From G963676095 sp963676095 (GTDB lineage Bacteria > Bacteroidota > Bacteroidia > Bacteroidales > Prolixibacteraceae), in assembly GCA_963676095.1 (NCBI GenBank), contig OY781040.1, forward strand, positions 2,170,001 to 2,234,000: a stretch of 64,000 nucleotides of DNA. Reading direction: 5' to 3'. Position numbers and translations under genes: made by a program. Shown here piece by piece: positions 1-8,214 of the stretch (positions are counted from its first letter, which is position 1; every line of letters starts with the position of its first letter). The notes beneath the pieces are model-generated. The model was not told where the DNA came from, ran no database searches, and saw only the letters and a list, made by a program, of their open reading frames with translations.

Positions 1-999
1 ATTGAAAAAGATGAACGAAAGTACATTGAAATGATGGGAAAACATTTTCCCAATATTGTTCAGCTATATGTCGATGCATTCGATGCCGGCCCATTAAGTG
101 AACCTGAATGTTCGTTTGATTTGGTTGAAAATTTTTTCAGTTCTTCCTTCTATATGGAAAAGGCTATTTTGGATAGAGCAAGGCAAGAAAAAATAAAGAA
201 TATGTTTGGCGGTTTTGGAGGAGATTACTGGATATCCTGGAGTGGAAGGACTGTCGTTTTTGAATTAATCCGAAATGGCAAAATCCAGGATGCATTAAAT
301 ATTATTCTATCATTAAGTAAAAATAATGGCATGTCATTTTTACAAACTTTTAAGAGTATGTATCTTTGTCAAACAAAATGGTATCAAAAAATTCGTAATA
401 TAAATGATATCAATTGGAAATCTTTTTCTCCTCTTCAGACTGATTTAATTCATCGAAATGCAGCTAGCCAGGAAATGTCTTTTATCCCCAATAACGAATT
501 GATACGGAAAATGGTTAATACAGGATCGATGGGGCGTATATTGGCTTCTTTTCATAATGTTAATGCAGCTTATAGCATGGATTCGTCTTTGCCATTATTG
601 GATAAAAGACTTTTGGAATTTCTTTGTGAGATGCCGTTGCACCTTTATTTGAAAGATGGCCGAAAACGGTCTTTTATGAGAAATATAATGAGTGAATCCA
701 TTCCAGTTGAAATCCGTAACAGAAAGGATAAACTTCCATTTTCTCCAGCAATAGTTACAAAAATTATAGAGGAAAACAATAAAATTCAGAATATGCTGAA
801 TTCTTCAGATTTTAGTTTCGTTTTCAATAAATATTTGAATAAAGATTTTGTTATTAAAAATTCAGATTGTAAATTTGAAGAAAAATGGCGGAAAAATGGA
901 TTATCCGCACTGCGGATGGTTCAAGTTGGGATTGTGTGTGAATCCCTGAGGTATTTACATAATAAAGATTATTTATTTGGTGAAAAAATTAGAGAATAA
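1..999 (+). CDS. Asparagine-synthase-like macrolactam cyclase (lasso cyclase-like), 3' part
   Basis: The frame is open from base 1, so the gene begins upstream; about 332 C-terminal residues are visible. The segment GGFGGDYWISWSGR (near residues 70-83 of the visible part) matches the GxGGDExF region of the synthetase domain of asparagine synthase homologues. The family Glu is Tyr here, a variation seen in asparagine-synthase-related proteins dedicated to peptide modification rather than Asn synthesis. The segment RKDKLPFSP also fits the family's C-terminal part. Family members adenylate a carboxylate; in lasso peptide loci they join the side-chain carboxylate of Asp or Glu to the N-terminal amine of the core peptide. 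The ATP-binding SGGxDS motif and any glutaminase domain lie outside the window. The 43-codon precursor-like ORF 37 bp downstream supports the peptide-cyclase reading (inference). The general family call is more secure than the lasso assignment. Confidence 0.8.
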   Translation: MEKDERKYIEMMGKHFPNIVQLYVDAFDAGPLSEPECSFDLVENFFSSSFYMEKAILDRARQEKIKNMFGGFGGDYWISWSGRTVVFELIRNGKIQDALNIILSLSKNNGMSFLQTFKSMYLCQTKWYQKIRNINDINWKSFSPLQTDLIHRNAASQEMSFIPNNELIRKMVNTGSMGRILASFHNVNAAYSMDSSLPLLDKRLLEFLCEMPLHLYLKDGRKRSFMRNIMSESIPVEIRNRKDKLPFSPAIVTKIIEENNKIQNMLNSSDFSFVFNKYLNKDFVIKNSDCKFEEKWRKNGLSALRMVQVGIVCESLRYLHNKDYLFGEKIRE

Positions 1000-1006
1000 T
1001 TTGTGC

Positions 1007-1014
1007 TATTTTTG
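1007..1014 (+). promoter_or_regulatory. Candidate Bacteroidota -7 box for the precursor gene
   Basis: TATTTTTG matches the Bacteroidota consensus TAnnTTTG and lies 22 bp before the precursor ATG, which would give a short leader. No convincing TTTG box is seen at the usual distance upstream, so the precursor may depend wholly or partly on read-through from the cyclase gene. Confidence 0.35.
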
Positions 1015-1036
1015 TTAAATTAAACACTTAATTGCT

Positions 1037-1168
1037 ATGAAAGAGAACAAAGAAAAAATTTTGAATGAGTGGTCTACTCCGGAAATAGATGTGCTTTCTG
1101 TAACGTCAGAGACGTTGGGAGCAGTGGGGCCAAGCTTTGATATAGTGGATAATAGTTGGGGATCATAG
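1037..1168 (+). CDS. Putative lasso peptide precursor (43 aa)
   Basis: This small ORF starts 37 bp after the cyclase stop on the same strand. The leader carries W12-S-T-P15-E-I17, which fits the YxxPxL motif bound by the RRE domain of lasso leader peptidases, with Trp in place of Tyr. Thr26-Leu27 puts a Thr at position -2 of a core beginning at Gly28. The predicted core is GAVGPSFDIVDNSWGS. Gly1 and Asp8 would form an eight-membered macrolactam ring, leaving an eight-residue tail with Trp14 as a possible plug. Conserved Thr(-2), Gly1 and Asp/Glu at 7-9 are the hallmarks of the class. The Thr is one residue nearer the leader motif than in the textbook spacing. The leader protease (B) and RRE protein are not in the window and are expected upstream. 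It could instead be the precursor of a different asparagine-synthase-dependent RiPP. Confidence 0.65.
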   Translation: MKENKEKILNEWSTPEIDVLSVTSETLGAVGPSFDIVDNSWGS

Positions 1169-1266
1169 TAAAGACTTTTGAAATAAGAACCGCTAGTGTT
1201 ATAATCATCAATTAAAAAGTAAACTATATTTTTAAAGGGTTGCTGGTACATGTCGAGTGGAAAGGT

Positions 1267-1482
1267 TCAGACCTTGTTTTGTTGTATGTCTTGACATATT
1301 CCAGCAGCGGGGTCGATATCTATCTGGAAGATTGCCAAACGACGTCTCTGGTCAAAATATTGAACCATATCTCCGTTTGGTTTAGCCACAATGAATAAGT
1401 TGGAGTATTTTCGCTTGTTCTCCCGGCAAAAGCAGATCAAACAAGAGAGGAGTAAAATGCATATCAAATTAGTTCTGCCCAA
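1267..1482 (-). pseudogene. Possible lipoprotein N-terminal fragment
   Basis: This 71-codon frame begins with a hydrophobic stretch ending LICFC, which looks like a lipoprotein signal with lipobox Cys. It continues with KRKYSNLFIVAKPNGDMV and then stops. It abuts the decayed IS630 transposase and overlaps its 3' end. I do not recognise the family. It may be the stump of a secreted protein cut by the element, or a chance frame. Confidence 0.25.
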
Positions 1483-2156
1483 AATTGTTCTTCAATGCAA
1501 CTTGATTTTCGCTTGTTCTTCAACCATTCTTTCACCTCCTTATTTTTGTGTACCGCCAGGTTGTCAACAATAATATGCAAGGTCCTTCGGTGGGAGGTAC
1601 GATCTAATTTTCTTAAAAAGCTCAGGAAGACTACTGTATTTTCGATTTGATCGTATTAGCTACCACCTCTCTGAAATGAACCGCCAAGGAGGCAATCAAT
1701 AAAACTGTCCCGTTTCGCTTATACGTAATCGCCAATCGTTTGAGATTGCCCTTTCATAAAGGTGGCAAAGGCTGTATACTGTCCAATGCCTGGGTTTGTG
1801 TCTTTTCATCGCACAGAACCAGTGCATTTTCCGGAGGGCCAAGATATAAGCCCACGATGGTCACCATTTTGACTCAAACTCAGGATCAGGACTTTTACCA
1901 CACAATATCCGATTTTGTGTGGCTTTAAATCCGCCTCTTTCATAATTTGAAATACCCGGCTTTGACTGATCCCAACTTCTTTGGCAATCTGTTGTTGTGC
2001 CCAATTGGTATAACATCCCTCTGGTTTTGAGCAAGCTTTCCGGCTCTCAATGGCCTTTGCTCTGTACTGATGGTCGGGTTCTTGCCCGGGCGCCAGGCAT
2101 CCGTTAACCCTTCCATCCCAAACTCGCGAAAGCGCTGGGATTATTTTCCTAGACAT
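1475..2156 (-). pseudogene. Degenerate IS630-family transposase
   Basis: Reading the minus strand through several frames recovers an IS630 transposase in order. First comes an N-terminal helix-turn-helix (IAKEVGISQSRVFQIMKEADLKPHK). Then come GPPENALVL, CDEKTQTQALDSIQP (first catalytic Asp region) and a YKRNGTVLL segment. The last parts are FLSFLRKLDR and LHIIVDNLAVHKNKEVKEWL (second catalytic Asp, VDN). At least three frame changes and internal stops separate these pieces, so no active protein can be made. It belongs to a different IS630 subgroup from the copy at 50690-51780. It lies between the lasso-like locus and the tail-collar operon, and may have separated genes that were once adjacent. 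Confidence 0.85.
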
Positions 2157-2201
2157 AAGCCAAAGATAATAATTTATAGTTGCCTTTCAAGTAATTATAC
2201 A

Positions 2202-3146
2202 CTAGGATAATCCTACTAGCGGCTCCTCCATTGTATCTCCTTCTTTTATACCAAGATAATGGCATTGATAGGAAGGGATGAAACTGTTATTTATAAATAA
2301 AGAGTTTGTTTTTATTGTTTTATTGTCTGATGTATTTATCTTTATACTATCCTCAATTTTTATAATCAATCCGGCTTGCCTTATCCCTTTATGAGGAAAG
2401 GAGTAATCTATTATTTGGGCATCTAAAAGCTTAATGACAATTCCCTTTACAGTGGTTATTGCCCCTTTGTTCCATGGATTGCAGGCCCGTACCAGGTTGC
2501 AGATTTCCAATGCCGTCATCTTTTTCCAATCGATCATGACATCCTCCGCCTTAGGACGTCCATGGTAAGAGCCTGTTTTAGCGGATGGTTTTACGGGAAG
2601 CAGCGGAAGATGCACCCCGATTTGCTGCAAAAGCGCAACAACTCCCCCGATACATCTGTCGCCCAGGAACCGGTAGGCCGTTTCGTAATTGAAAAAATCC
2701 GGATTGGGATATTCTTTTTGCCAGACGACAGGGCCATCGTCAAGTTTTTGGGTTAGTTGATGAATACTGATCCCTAAATTTTTAACTCCGTCTTTCAGTT
2801 GCCAGAAGACCGGCGAAGGTCCTTTGTAGGAGGGCAAAGAACTGAAATGGATGTTGAAAAGCGTTTCATGGGGAACGTTTACTTTGCTTAAAAGAATCTT
2901 ATGACTGTATCCCAGCACAAAGCAGGCATCGTATTTCCCCTCGTTTATCCACTGATAAAGGTCTGTCTTTTCCGATCTTTCTTCCCTCACCGGAATGCGA
3001 TGCCGCCTGGCAAATCCGAGTACCTGAAGAGTGGAAAAGGTGTCCGGCCCCTTTGAAAGGAAAAGATACACTTGCAGTTGCTGCGCTGCAAGTGTATGGG
3101 TTAAGGGAATGAGAATGTCCGAATTGGAAATAATGCCGATACGCAT
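2202..3146 (-). CDS. Formyltransferase family protein (Fmt-like)
   Basis: About 314 residues from MRIGIISNSD. An in-frame ATG 14 codons earlier would overlap the upstream tail gene, so the 3146 start is preferred. The N-terminal Rossmann-like formyltransferase domain carries LFNIHFSSLPSYKGPSPVFW, corresponding to the family's N-I-H-x-S-x-LP-x-(Y/W)-(R/K)G-x-x-P motif, and GISIHQLTQKLDDGPVVWQ, the second family signature with catalytic Asp. The C-terminal half (PKAEDVMIDWKKMTALEICNLVRACNPW) resembles the Fmt C-terminal domain. The fold transfers a formyl group from 10-formyltetrahydrofolate to an amine; the substrate here is unknown. It is the last gene of the tail-collar operon, only 13 bp after the preceding stop, so it probably acts on that system or a linked small molecule rather than being the housekeeping initiator-tRNA enzyme. 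Confidence 0.8.
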   Translation of the reverse strand: MRIGIISNSDILIPLTHTLAAQQLQVYLFLSKGPDTFSTLQVLGFARRHRIPVREERSEKTDLYQWINEGKYDACFVLGYSHKILLSKVNVPHETLFNIHFSSLPSYKGPSPVFWQLKDGVKNLGISIHQLTQKLDDGPVVWQKEYPNPDFFNYETAYRFLGDRCIGGVVALLQQIGVHLPLLPVKPSAKTGSYHGRPKAEDVMIDWKKMTALEICNLVRACNPWNKGAITTVKGIVIKLLDAQIIDYSFPHKGIRQAGLIIKIEDSIKINTSDNKTIKTNSLFINNSFIPSYQCHYLGIKEGDTMEEPLVGLS

Positions 3147-3159
3147 AGAATTGTCCGGC

Positions 3160-3720
3160 TTAACTATTGTTCGGAGGATAAGTGCCATTTAAGGCGATGA
3201 TATAGTTTACCGTGATACAGGGCATCATGTTTTGATGAGCAAGACCGTAGCCCGCCACTGCAACGGCTCGTTCATCCAACTGAGAATCAGGCTCTGTAAC
3301 CCCGGAAGGCAAAGATGCATAGAACTTTACGGATTCATATCCGGCCCCGCCCGGCAGAGATGCGGCCAAGGCCTTGTTTCCTGACGGATCGGCAGTCGAT
3401 GCATCCCCTGTATATGCTTTAAGCGTATGACTGTGCGCAGGTATATTGCTGGTGGTCAGCATGACTTCTGTTTTTCCTCCCGTTTGTCCCAGAACATAGG
3501 TATTAATGCCTCCTAACAGTTTGCCGGTCCCTACCGCTACTCTCGAGTGCATATTGGGCAGTTGGAAGGTTACTCTTCCATCTCCGCCGTAGACCGTTCC
3601 CAGTAAGCTGAACAAGGCCGGGTATTCGGTGATCTGTAACATACTTCCGTCGCAGAAATGCCACCCCCGGGGGGAATACGTTCCTGCAAATATTCTGATT
3701 TCACCTACATAATAATCCAT
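3160..3720 (-). CDS. Tail-collar domain protein (MdpB-like), paralogue 3
   Basis: About 186 residues starting MDYYVGEIRIFAG. An upstream ATG exists but would run into the previous gene, and both neighbours begin with the same M-x-x-Y-(V/I)-GEIR pattern. The phage tail collar domain (PF07484 type) is clear: GWHFCDGSMLQITEYPALFSLLG, then TVYGGDGRVTFQLPNMHSR, and a C-terminal NMMPCITVNYIIALNGTYPP. Proteins of this group are called microcystin-dependent-protein-like or tail fibre proteins. They are found in genomes with no phage nearby, and their role is not established. No other phage structural genes are present here, so this is not a prophage. It is the third of three paralogues in one operon. 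Confidence 0.85.
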   Translation of the reverse strand: MDYYVGEIRIFAGTYSPRGWHFCDGSMLQITEYPALFSLLGTVYGGDGRVTFQLPNMHSRVAVGTGKLLGGINTYVLGQTGGKTEVMLTTSNIPAHSHTLKAYTGDASTADPSGNKALAASLPGGAGYESVKFYASLPSGVTEPDSQLDERAVAVAGYGLAHQNMMPCITVNYIIALNGTYPPNNS

Positions 3721-3749
3721 AATTGTTTGTTTTGTTTTGTTTAATACGT

Positions 3750-4313
3750 TCAATCTTGACGGGGAGGGTAAATTCCCTTGGTAGCAATGCAATAGATCAT
3801 TGCCAAAAACGGCATACGGTTTTCATGACTGACTCCGCCTCCTGTCTCTCCAATGCTTGCAGGATGGAGCATCGTTTCTGTACCTGGTTCTGTATCGGTA
3901 TAGAGAAAGGAATCCGCTGCATTTTTTGCAGTTTGGCCCGGATCGGTTTGAACGTTAGGATTTCCCAGGAAATTTGTGCCGGGTAACATCGCATCGTATG
4001 AATTTTTGACCAGCACCGTGTGGTTATGACGGGGCATCTCGCTTGTCGTCAAGGTTTCGTATTCAAGGCCTCCTCTCTCACCGATCAGGTACCGATACAC
4101 TCCTTTGGTGCCGGCGCCCATGATGGTGCGTCCGTTGAGATTGGGCAATCCGAACGTATTCCTCCCGTCACCACCATACATCGTACCCAGCAGGCTGTAC
4201 AACGCCTGATTCTGACTTATGGTCAACAGTTGACCGTCGCAAGCAATCCATCCATCCTGGTTCGGAATCCTGTAGTACGGAAAGATTCTGATTTCTCCGA
4301 TATAATTTTCCAT
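3750..4313 (-). CDS. Tail-collar domain protein (MdpB-like), paralogue 2
   Basis: 187 residues beginning MENYIGEIRIFPYYRIP. Tail-collar signatures are GWIACDGQLLTISQNQALYSLLG, MYGGDGRNTFGLPNLNGR and a C-terminal NRMPFLAMIYCIATKGIYPP. It has no signal peptide and no transmembrane segment. It lies 29 bp upstream of paralogue 3 and 18 bp downstream of paralogue 1, so the three are surely cotranscribed. The middle region (residues about 100-155) is the most divergent between the three copies, suggesting a shared scaffold with different tips, as in fibre or adhesin families (inference). Confidence 0.87.
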   Translation of the reverse strand: MENYIGEIRIFPYYRIPNQDGWIACDGQLLTISQNQALYSLLGTMYGGDGRNTFGLPNLNGRTIMGAGTKGVYRYLIGERGGLEYETLTTSEMPRHNHTVLVKNSYDAMLPGTNFLGNPNVQTDPGQTAKNAADSFLYTDTEPGTETMLHPASIGETGGGVSHENRMPFLAMIYCIATKGIYPPRQD

Positions 4314-4331
4314 AATGTTTTTGTTTTATTT

Positions 4332-4889
4332 TTAAGGTCTTTGAGGATATTCCCCGTTATAACAGATGCAATACTGCATGGAAAGGTAGGGCATGCGGTT
4401 CTCATGGGCCTGACTTCCGCCGTTTGCATTGAGCAAAGTAGGGTTGGGAGTGGATGTCGGGAGGACATCGGAATAAGCATACACTCCCGGAGTTTTACCG
4501 CTACTGGTTTCTGCAAGCGGATTGGAAAGAAAAACAGTAGGACCAGGAGTGTTTGTTACCAGCGCTGCTTCTTTCCCGGTGTGATAGTCTCCATACATAT
4601 CGTGGGTATGCACAGGCAGATTATTATTGGTGAGGGCAACTGTTTCCGAGCCAACTGTCTGGCCTGTTTGCGCAAAGCTACTGCTTCCTGTTGCCCCGAG
4701 CAGGCAAAGTCCTTGCAGATTGGGAATTGTAAAATAGGTTTTAAAATCCGAATTTCCATAGATAGATCCGATGATCGAATACAAAGCCACATTATCAGGC
4801 AAGGAAATACGTGATCCATCGCAAAGCATCCAACCCTCCGGAATAAATGAAAATCCAAAGGCCCTGATTTCTCCAATATAGCCATCCAT
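4332..4889 (-). CDS. Tail-collar domain protein (MdpB-like), paralogue 1
   Basis: 185 residues beginning MDGYIGEIRAFGFSFIP, the first gene of the minus-strand operon. It carries GWMLCDGSRISLPDNVALYSIIG, a slightly altered central box (IYGNSDFKTYFTIPNLQG instead of YGGDGRxTFxLPN) and the conserved end NRMPYLSMQYCICYNGEYPQ. The family is linked to phage tail tips and to the bacterial microcystin-dependent protein group; the function of chromosomal triplets is unknown. The 800-bp AT-rich region upstream should hold the operon promoter. Confidence 0.87.
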   Translation of the reverse strand: MDGYIGEIRAFGFSFIPEGWMLCDGSRISLPDNVALYSIIGSIYGNSDFKTYFTIPNLQGLCLLGATGSSSFAQTGQTVGSETVALTNNNLPVHTHDMYGDYHTGKEAALVTNTPGPTVFLSNPLAETSSGKTPGVYAYSDVLPTSTPNPTLLNANGGSQAHENRMPYLSMQYCICYNGEYPQRP

Positions 4890-5695
4890 AAGCGTAAGTT
4901 TTAAGGTTAATTAATCGTATCTATTTGTTAAAAATCCCTCGCGGGACAATCGCTTTCCTTTTAATTCTCCCCTACCGGTTTTCACCTGCCTCCCACTTTT
5001 GCATTTTATCAAAATCATGCCGGCAAAAACCCTACTCATTAATGAAAGTAACCGGAAGATTAAATGCCCTTCTTTATAACTTTTTGGATAAACAATTATA
5101 TTAGACAGGCAAAAAAAACCACCTAATTTTATACATAAATGTCTTCACTCAAGTCAACAGAAAAATTTTAATATATCCATGGTTTAACCTGTTAGTCGAA
5201 AGAAAAAAAATTAATAATCATTATTTTAATAGAGCACAACGCCACTAGCCATCACACAGGAAGTTAAATAATGACATTTAAAACAATCTGCACAAAAGAT
5301 TAATAAATATAATATATTATATTTACTTTACAAAAAAATCGTACTATTTTTTTTAAAATTTCACAAAATTAGTACAAACCCCGGGAAATCATCCGGCCCA
5401 TGCCACTGGGAATGAATGCCAATTTCGGAGTTATCTCACCTCTGTGGCAGTCCCGGATTGAAAAACAGAAATTCAATATCTTTACGAATGGATAGATCAG
5501 TACCTTCAGAAATTTTCAAGTCAAAATTTGAGATTGGAATGATTTAAAACCCCTTATTGTTTATTTCAACATCATAACAATATTTCCGTAATTTTATTAG
5601 ATTAGAACCCGACTTATGTATGTTTATTTTTAGACAATATGGGCAAACGTATATTGGCGGGTCTCACCAAGAAGAAAAAGTAATTAACAGAGTAT
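4890..5695. other. Long AT-rich intergenic region
   Basis: Between the divergent tail-collar operon and the AsmA-like gene. It is strongly AT-rich from about 5100 to 5380. A minus-strand TAnnTTTG-type box (CAAAATTA on the plus strand, 5364-5371) is present but far from the tail-collar start. The section 5376-5536 looks like a gene remnant (listed separately). No RNA gene was recognised. Confidence 0.6.
5376..5536 (+). pseudogene. Possible trmFO 3' remnant
   Basis: A plus-strand frame reads RPMPLGMNANFGVISPLWQ then SRIEKQKF before a TAG at 5493. This resembles the C-terminal hallmark of TrmFO, the folate-dependent tRNA uracil-54 methyltransferase (F-x-PMNANFGLxPPL-x-x-x-I-x-x-K). A shift of frame continues as EWIDQYLQKFSSQNLRLE. 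No start or body of the gene is present. The match rests on one short motif, so it is tentative. Confidence 0.35.
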
Positions 5696-7855
5696 ATGAA
5701 AAACCTTCGGAAAAAGTACGTCATTGCAGGAATCGCTGCCTCGATCATCTTTATTGTCCTGTTTTCGCTCTCCGCGATAATTCGGAACTGGCTGATTAAA
5801 AACAGCGAATCCCTAATTGGGAGAAAAATAGCCATTGAGGAATTACATTTTAATTATCTAAAAATAGCAGTCGACACAAAAAATGTTGTTATTTACGAAA
5901 CGAACAAAACAGACAGTTTTATTTCGTTTAAGGAGCTTTATATCGATTTTAGCCCATGGAAACTGCTTAACGGGGAATACTCACTCTCAAAAGTTTACCT
6001 GGATCAATTTCGCATAAAGGTGATCCAGAATGGAGAACATTTTAACTTTGATGATCTTACTGCAGGCCAAGACAGCCTAAACCCAGAAAAGGCAGACACA
6101 GACAAAAAGGCAAAAAAATTCAGTATTTACAATATTCAGCTAAAGGAAGGTAACATGGAATACACAGATGTCAGCAAGAACAGTTCGATGGACCTGAAAA
6201 ACCTGGAACTCGACCTTCCCTCAATCGCATGGAATAACAAACAGTCTGATGTCGGGGCTAATTTTAATATCGGAGAACATGGCAAAGTAGTAATAAGTGC
6301 AGTCGTCGACAACGAGAAGGAGAATTACCAGATTAACGTAAAGACGAGCGATGTACCCTTAGCTCCCGTCACCAATTATCTTAAGGACCACATGGATATC
6401 AGTTCCCTGGAAGGAGATCTGACCTCCGATTTAAAAATCACCGGGGACCTCCAGGAAGTGATCAATGTCTCGGTTTCGGGCCCCTGTAAAATAAAAGATT
6501 TAGAAATAACAGACGGGCATTATGAAAAAATTCTGTCAGTTCCTGAAGTAACGGGAAGAATATCTGATATTAACCTGAAAACTTTTCATTTTGGCTTTTC
6601 CGGGATAGAGGTTAATCAACCGAAGTTAGCGATGACCAGGGATAAGGATATGACAAACATTGAACGTTTTTTCCTCCCGTATTTACGTGCTGACTCCATC
6701 GTAACCCAGGCCGATACATCCGATACAGAGACAAGTTATTACATTGACACGTTAAAGATAAACAACGGGGAAATCCTGATCACAGACAATACGCTGAACC
6801 GAAGGTTCAAGTATTCCGTAGCCGGGTTAAACATGACAATGAACGGATTGAGTGAAAACGCAGAACAGATCCCCGTTAGTTTCAATGCCCGGCTAAACCA
6901 GGGAAAGATTGAGGGGAAGACTAAATTTAGCATCAATAACCCTTTAAACTTTGAATTAAAAGGAAAAGTCATAAATCTTGACCTGGTAAGTTTTTCGCCA
7001 TATACAGAATACTATCTGGCATCACCGTTAACCCAGGGATGGTTTAATTATGACCTTAGTATAAAAATGACTGCCACTTCCCTTCAAAATGAAAACCATC
7101 TGCGGGTAAACGAGTTGGAATTCGGTAAAAAACAAAAAAATACAAAACCTGTTGTAAAGGCGCCCGTCAGGCTTGCATTATATATTATGAAAGACATCAA
7201 CGACATGATATCTATTGACCTTCCGGTCAACGGGAATCCTTCGGATCCAAAATTTAAACTGGGCAAACTGATCTGGAAAACATTCGGTAACCTGATGGTA
7301 AAAACGGCAGCGAGTCCTTTCAGGGCCATGTCCGGACTTGTGGGTACCAATCCTGAAAGCCTTCAGTCAATCCCCTTTTCCTACCTGCAGGATTCTCTTG
7401 ATGCGGCACAAAAGCAAAAACTTGACATCTTAGCAAAAATCCTGAAGAAAAAACCAAAGTTGGTCGTCGAAATGGTACAACACACGGATGAAGATTTTGA
7501 AAAAGAAGAAATTGCTTATCTACTGGCAAAAAATGAGTATTCCAACGCAAATCCGGATGAGGTTGCTATGAGCGAACCAATAGACTCAGGATTTGTGGCA
7601 TACATCAGTAGTCGTGTTCCTGACTTTGACCAGAACAAAATTAAGAAAGCGTGTCGTGAATTGGTATCCAAAGACAAAATTGATAGCTATTTCGAAAATA
7701 TTCTAGGAAAAAGAAACCAACTCATACATGATTACATGGTTGGATTCCAAGGGTTACCGGAATCATCTGTCAAAATTTCGACGGCAGACCTGGAGAATTT
7801 ACCTGAGGAACTCCGAAAGCCCGAATTTAAGTTGGAGGTTTCTCTGAACATGTAA
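5696..7855 (+). CDS. AsmA/DUF748-family envelope protein
   Basis: 719 residues with one N-terminal membrane anchor (about residues 9-30, VIAGIAASIIFIVLFSLSAII) and a large periplasmic part. The pattern just after the anchor (SLIGRKIAIEELHFNYLKIAVDTKNVVIYE) and repeated beta-rich AsmA-like blocks identify the AsmA/DUF748 superfamily. Its long bridge-like members are implicated in phospholipid or lipid transport to the outer membrane. The segment around residues 480-500 (VRLALYIMKDINDMISIDLPVNGNPSDPKFKLGKLIW) is the typical DUF748 C-terminal signature. The last 160 residues form a basic-acidic helical tail (QKQKLDILAKILKKKPKLVVEMVQHTDE). It is monocistronic and divergent from the tail-collar operon. 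Lipid or envelope maintenance is inferred from the family only. Confidence 0.8.
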   Translation: MKNLRKKYVIAGIAASIIFIVLFSLSAIIRNWLIKNSESLIGRKIAIEELHFNYLKIAVDTKNVVIYETNKTDSFISFKELYIDFSPWKLLNGEYSLSKVYLDQFRIKVIQNGEHFNFDDLTAGQDSLNPEKADTDKKAKKFSIYNIQLKEGNMEYTDVSKNSSMDLKNLELDLPSIAWNNKQSDVGANFNIGEHGKVVISAVVDNEKENYQINVKTSDVPLAPVTNYLKDHMDISSLEGDLTSDLKITGDLQEVINVSVSGPCKIKDLEITDGHYEKILSVPEVTGRISDINLKTFHFGFSGIEVNQPKLAMTRDKDMTNIERFFLPYLRADSIVTQADTSDTETSYYIDTLKINNGEILITDNTLNRRFKYSVAGLNMTMNGLSENAEQIPVSFNARLNQGKIEGKTKFSINNPLNFELKGKVINLDLVSFSPYTEYYLASPLTQGWFNYDLSIKMTATSLQNENHLRVNELEFGKKQKNTKPVVKAPVRLALYIMKDINDMISIDLPVNGNPSDPKFKLGKLIWKTFGNLMVKTAASPFRAMSGLVGTNPESLQSIPFSYLQDSLDAAQKQKLDILAKILKKKPKLVVEMVQHTDEDFEKEEIAYLLAKNEYSNANPDEVAMSEPIDSGFVAYISSRVPDFDQNKIKKACRELVSKDKIDSYFENILGKRNQLIHDYMVGFQGLPESSVKISTADLENLPEELRKPEFKLEVSLNM

Positions 7856-7914
7856 TAGCCCTTTAAATCAAGAGTAAAATTGAAACAATTAAGCAATTTT
7901 TCAGGTTCTGAAGC

Positions 7915-8148
7915 CTAAACTGCCTGTTGATCCACAGTAAGTATTCCCGGCGGAGATAACTGTTCCGCAGGAATCCCTGTTAATTGTCGTCCTTCTCTCC
8001 CGTACGAATACTCCAAACATGACAGACCATCAGTATTGAATTCGTCATCTTCATAAAAATCAGGACCGCCTGTTAATCCACTCAAAAGCTTTCTATTGCA
8101 GGCGACCTCCCGAATATACCCCAAAAACTGATCAACATAACGTTGCAC
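7915..8148 (-). CDS. Small hypothetical protein (77 aa)
   Basis: A short ORF, MQRYVDQFLGYIREV onward, with no signal peptide or membrane segment and an acidic, Gly/Pro-containing second half (GGPDFYEDDEFNTDGL). It is compact and sits between convergent neighbours, with 66 bp to the next minus-strand gene upstream. The N-terminus resembles other small Bacteroidota proteins starting MxxYxxxLLxxI, but I do not recognise a named family. It could be cotranscribed with the HEAT-like protein gene upstream. Confidence 0.5.
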   Translation of the reverse strand: MQRYVDQFLGYIREVACNRKLLSGLTGGPDFYEDDEFNTDGLSCLEYSYGREGRQLTGIPAEQLSPPGILTVDQQAV

Positions 8149-8214
8149 ATGATTATAATTTTATTTTTTAACACAAATACCCGAAACAGGTATAAATTTG
8201 TATCCGATATTTTT

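Noticed and set aside
4020..4814. 264-codon plus-strand ORF
   Set aside because: Antisense shadow of the tail-collar genes with no recognisable domain.
3160..4889. Prophage
   Set aside because: Tail-collar domains alone; no capsid, portal, terminase, integrase or lysis genes nearby.
5639..5683. 14-codon ORF MGKRILAGLTKKKK just before the AsmA-like gene
   Set aside because: Very short, with no family and no coupling signal beyond proximity; could be chance.
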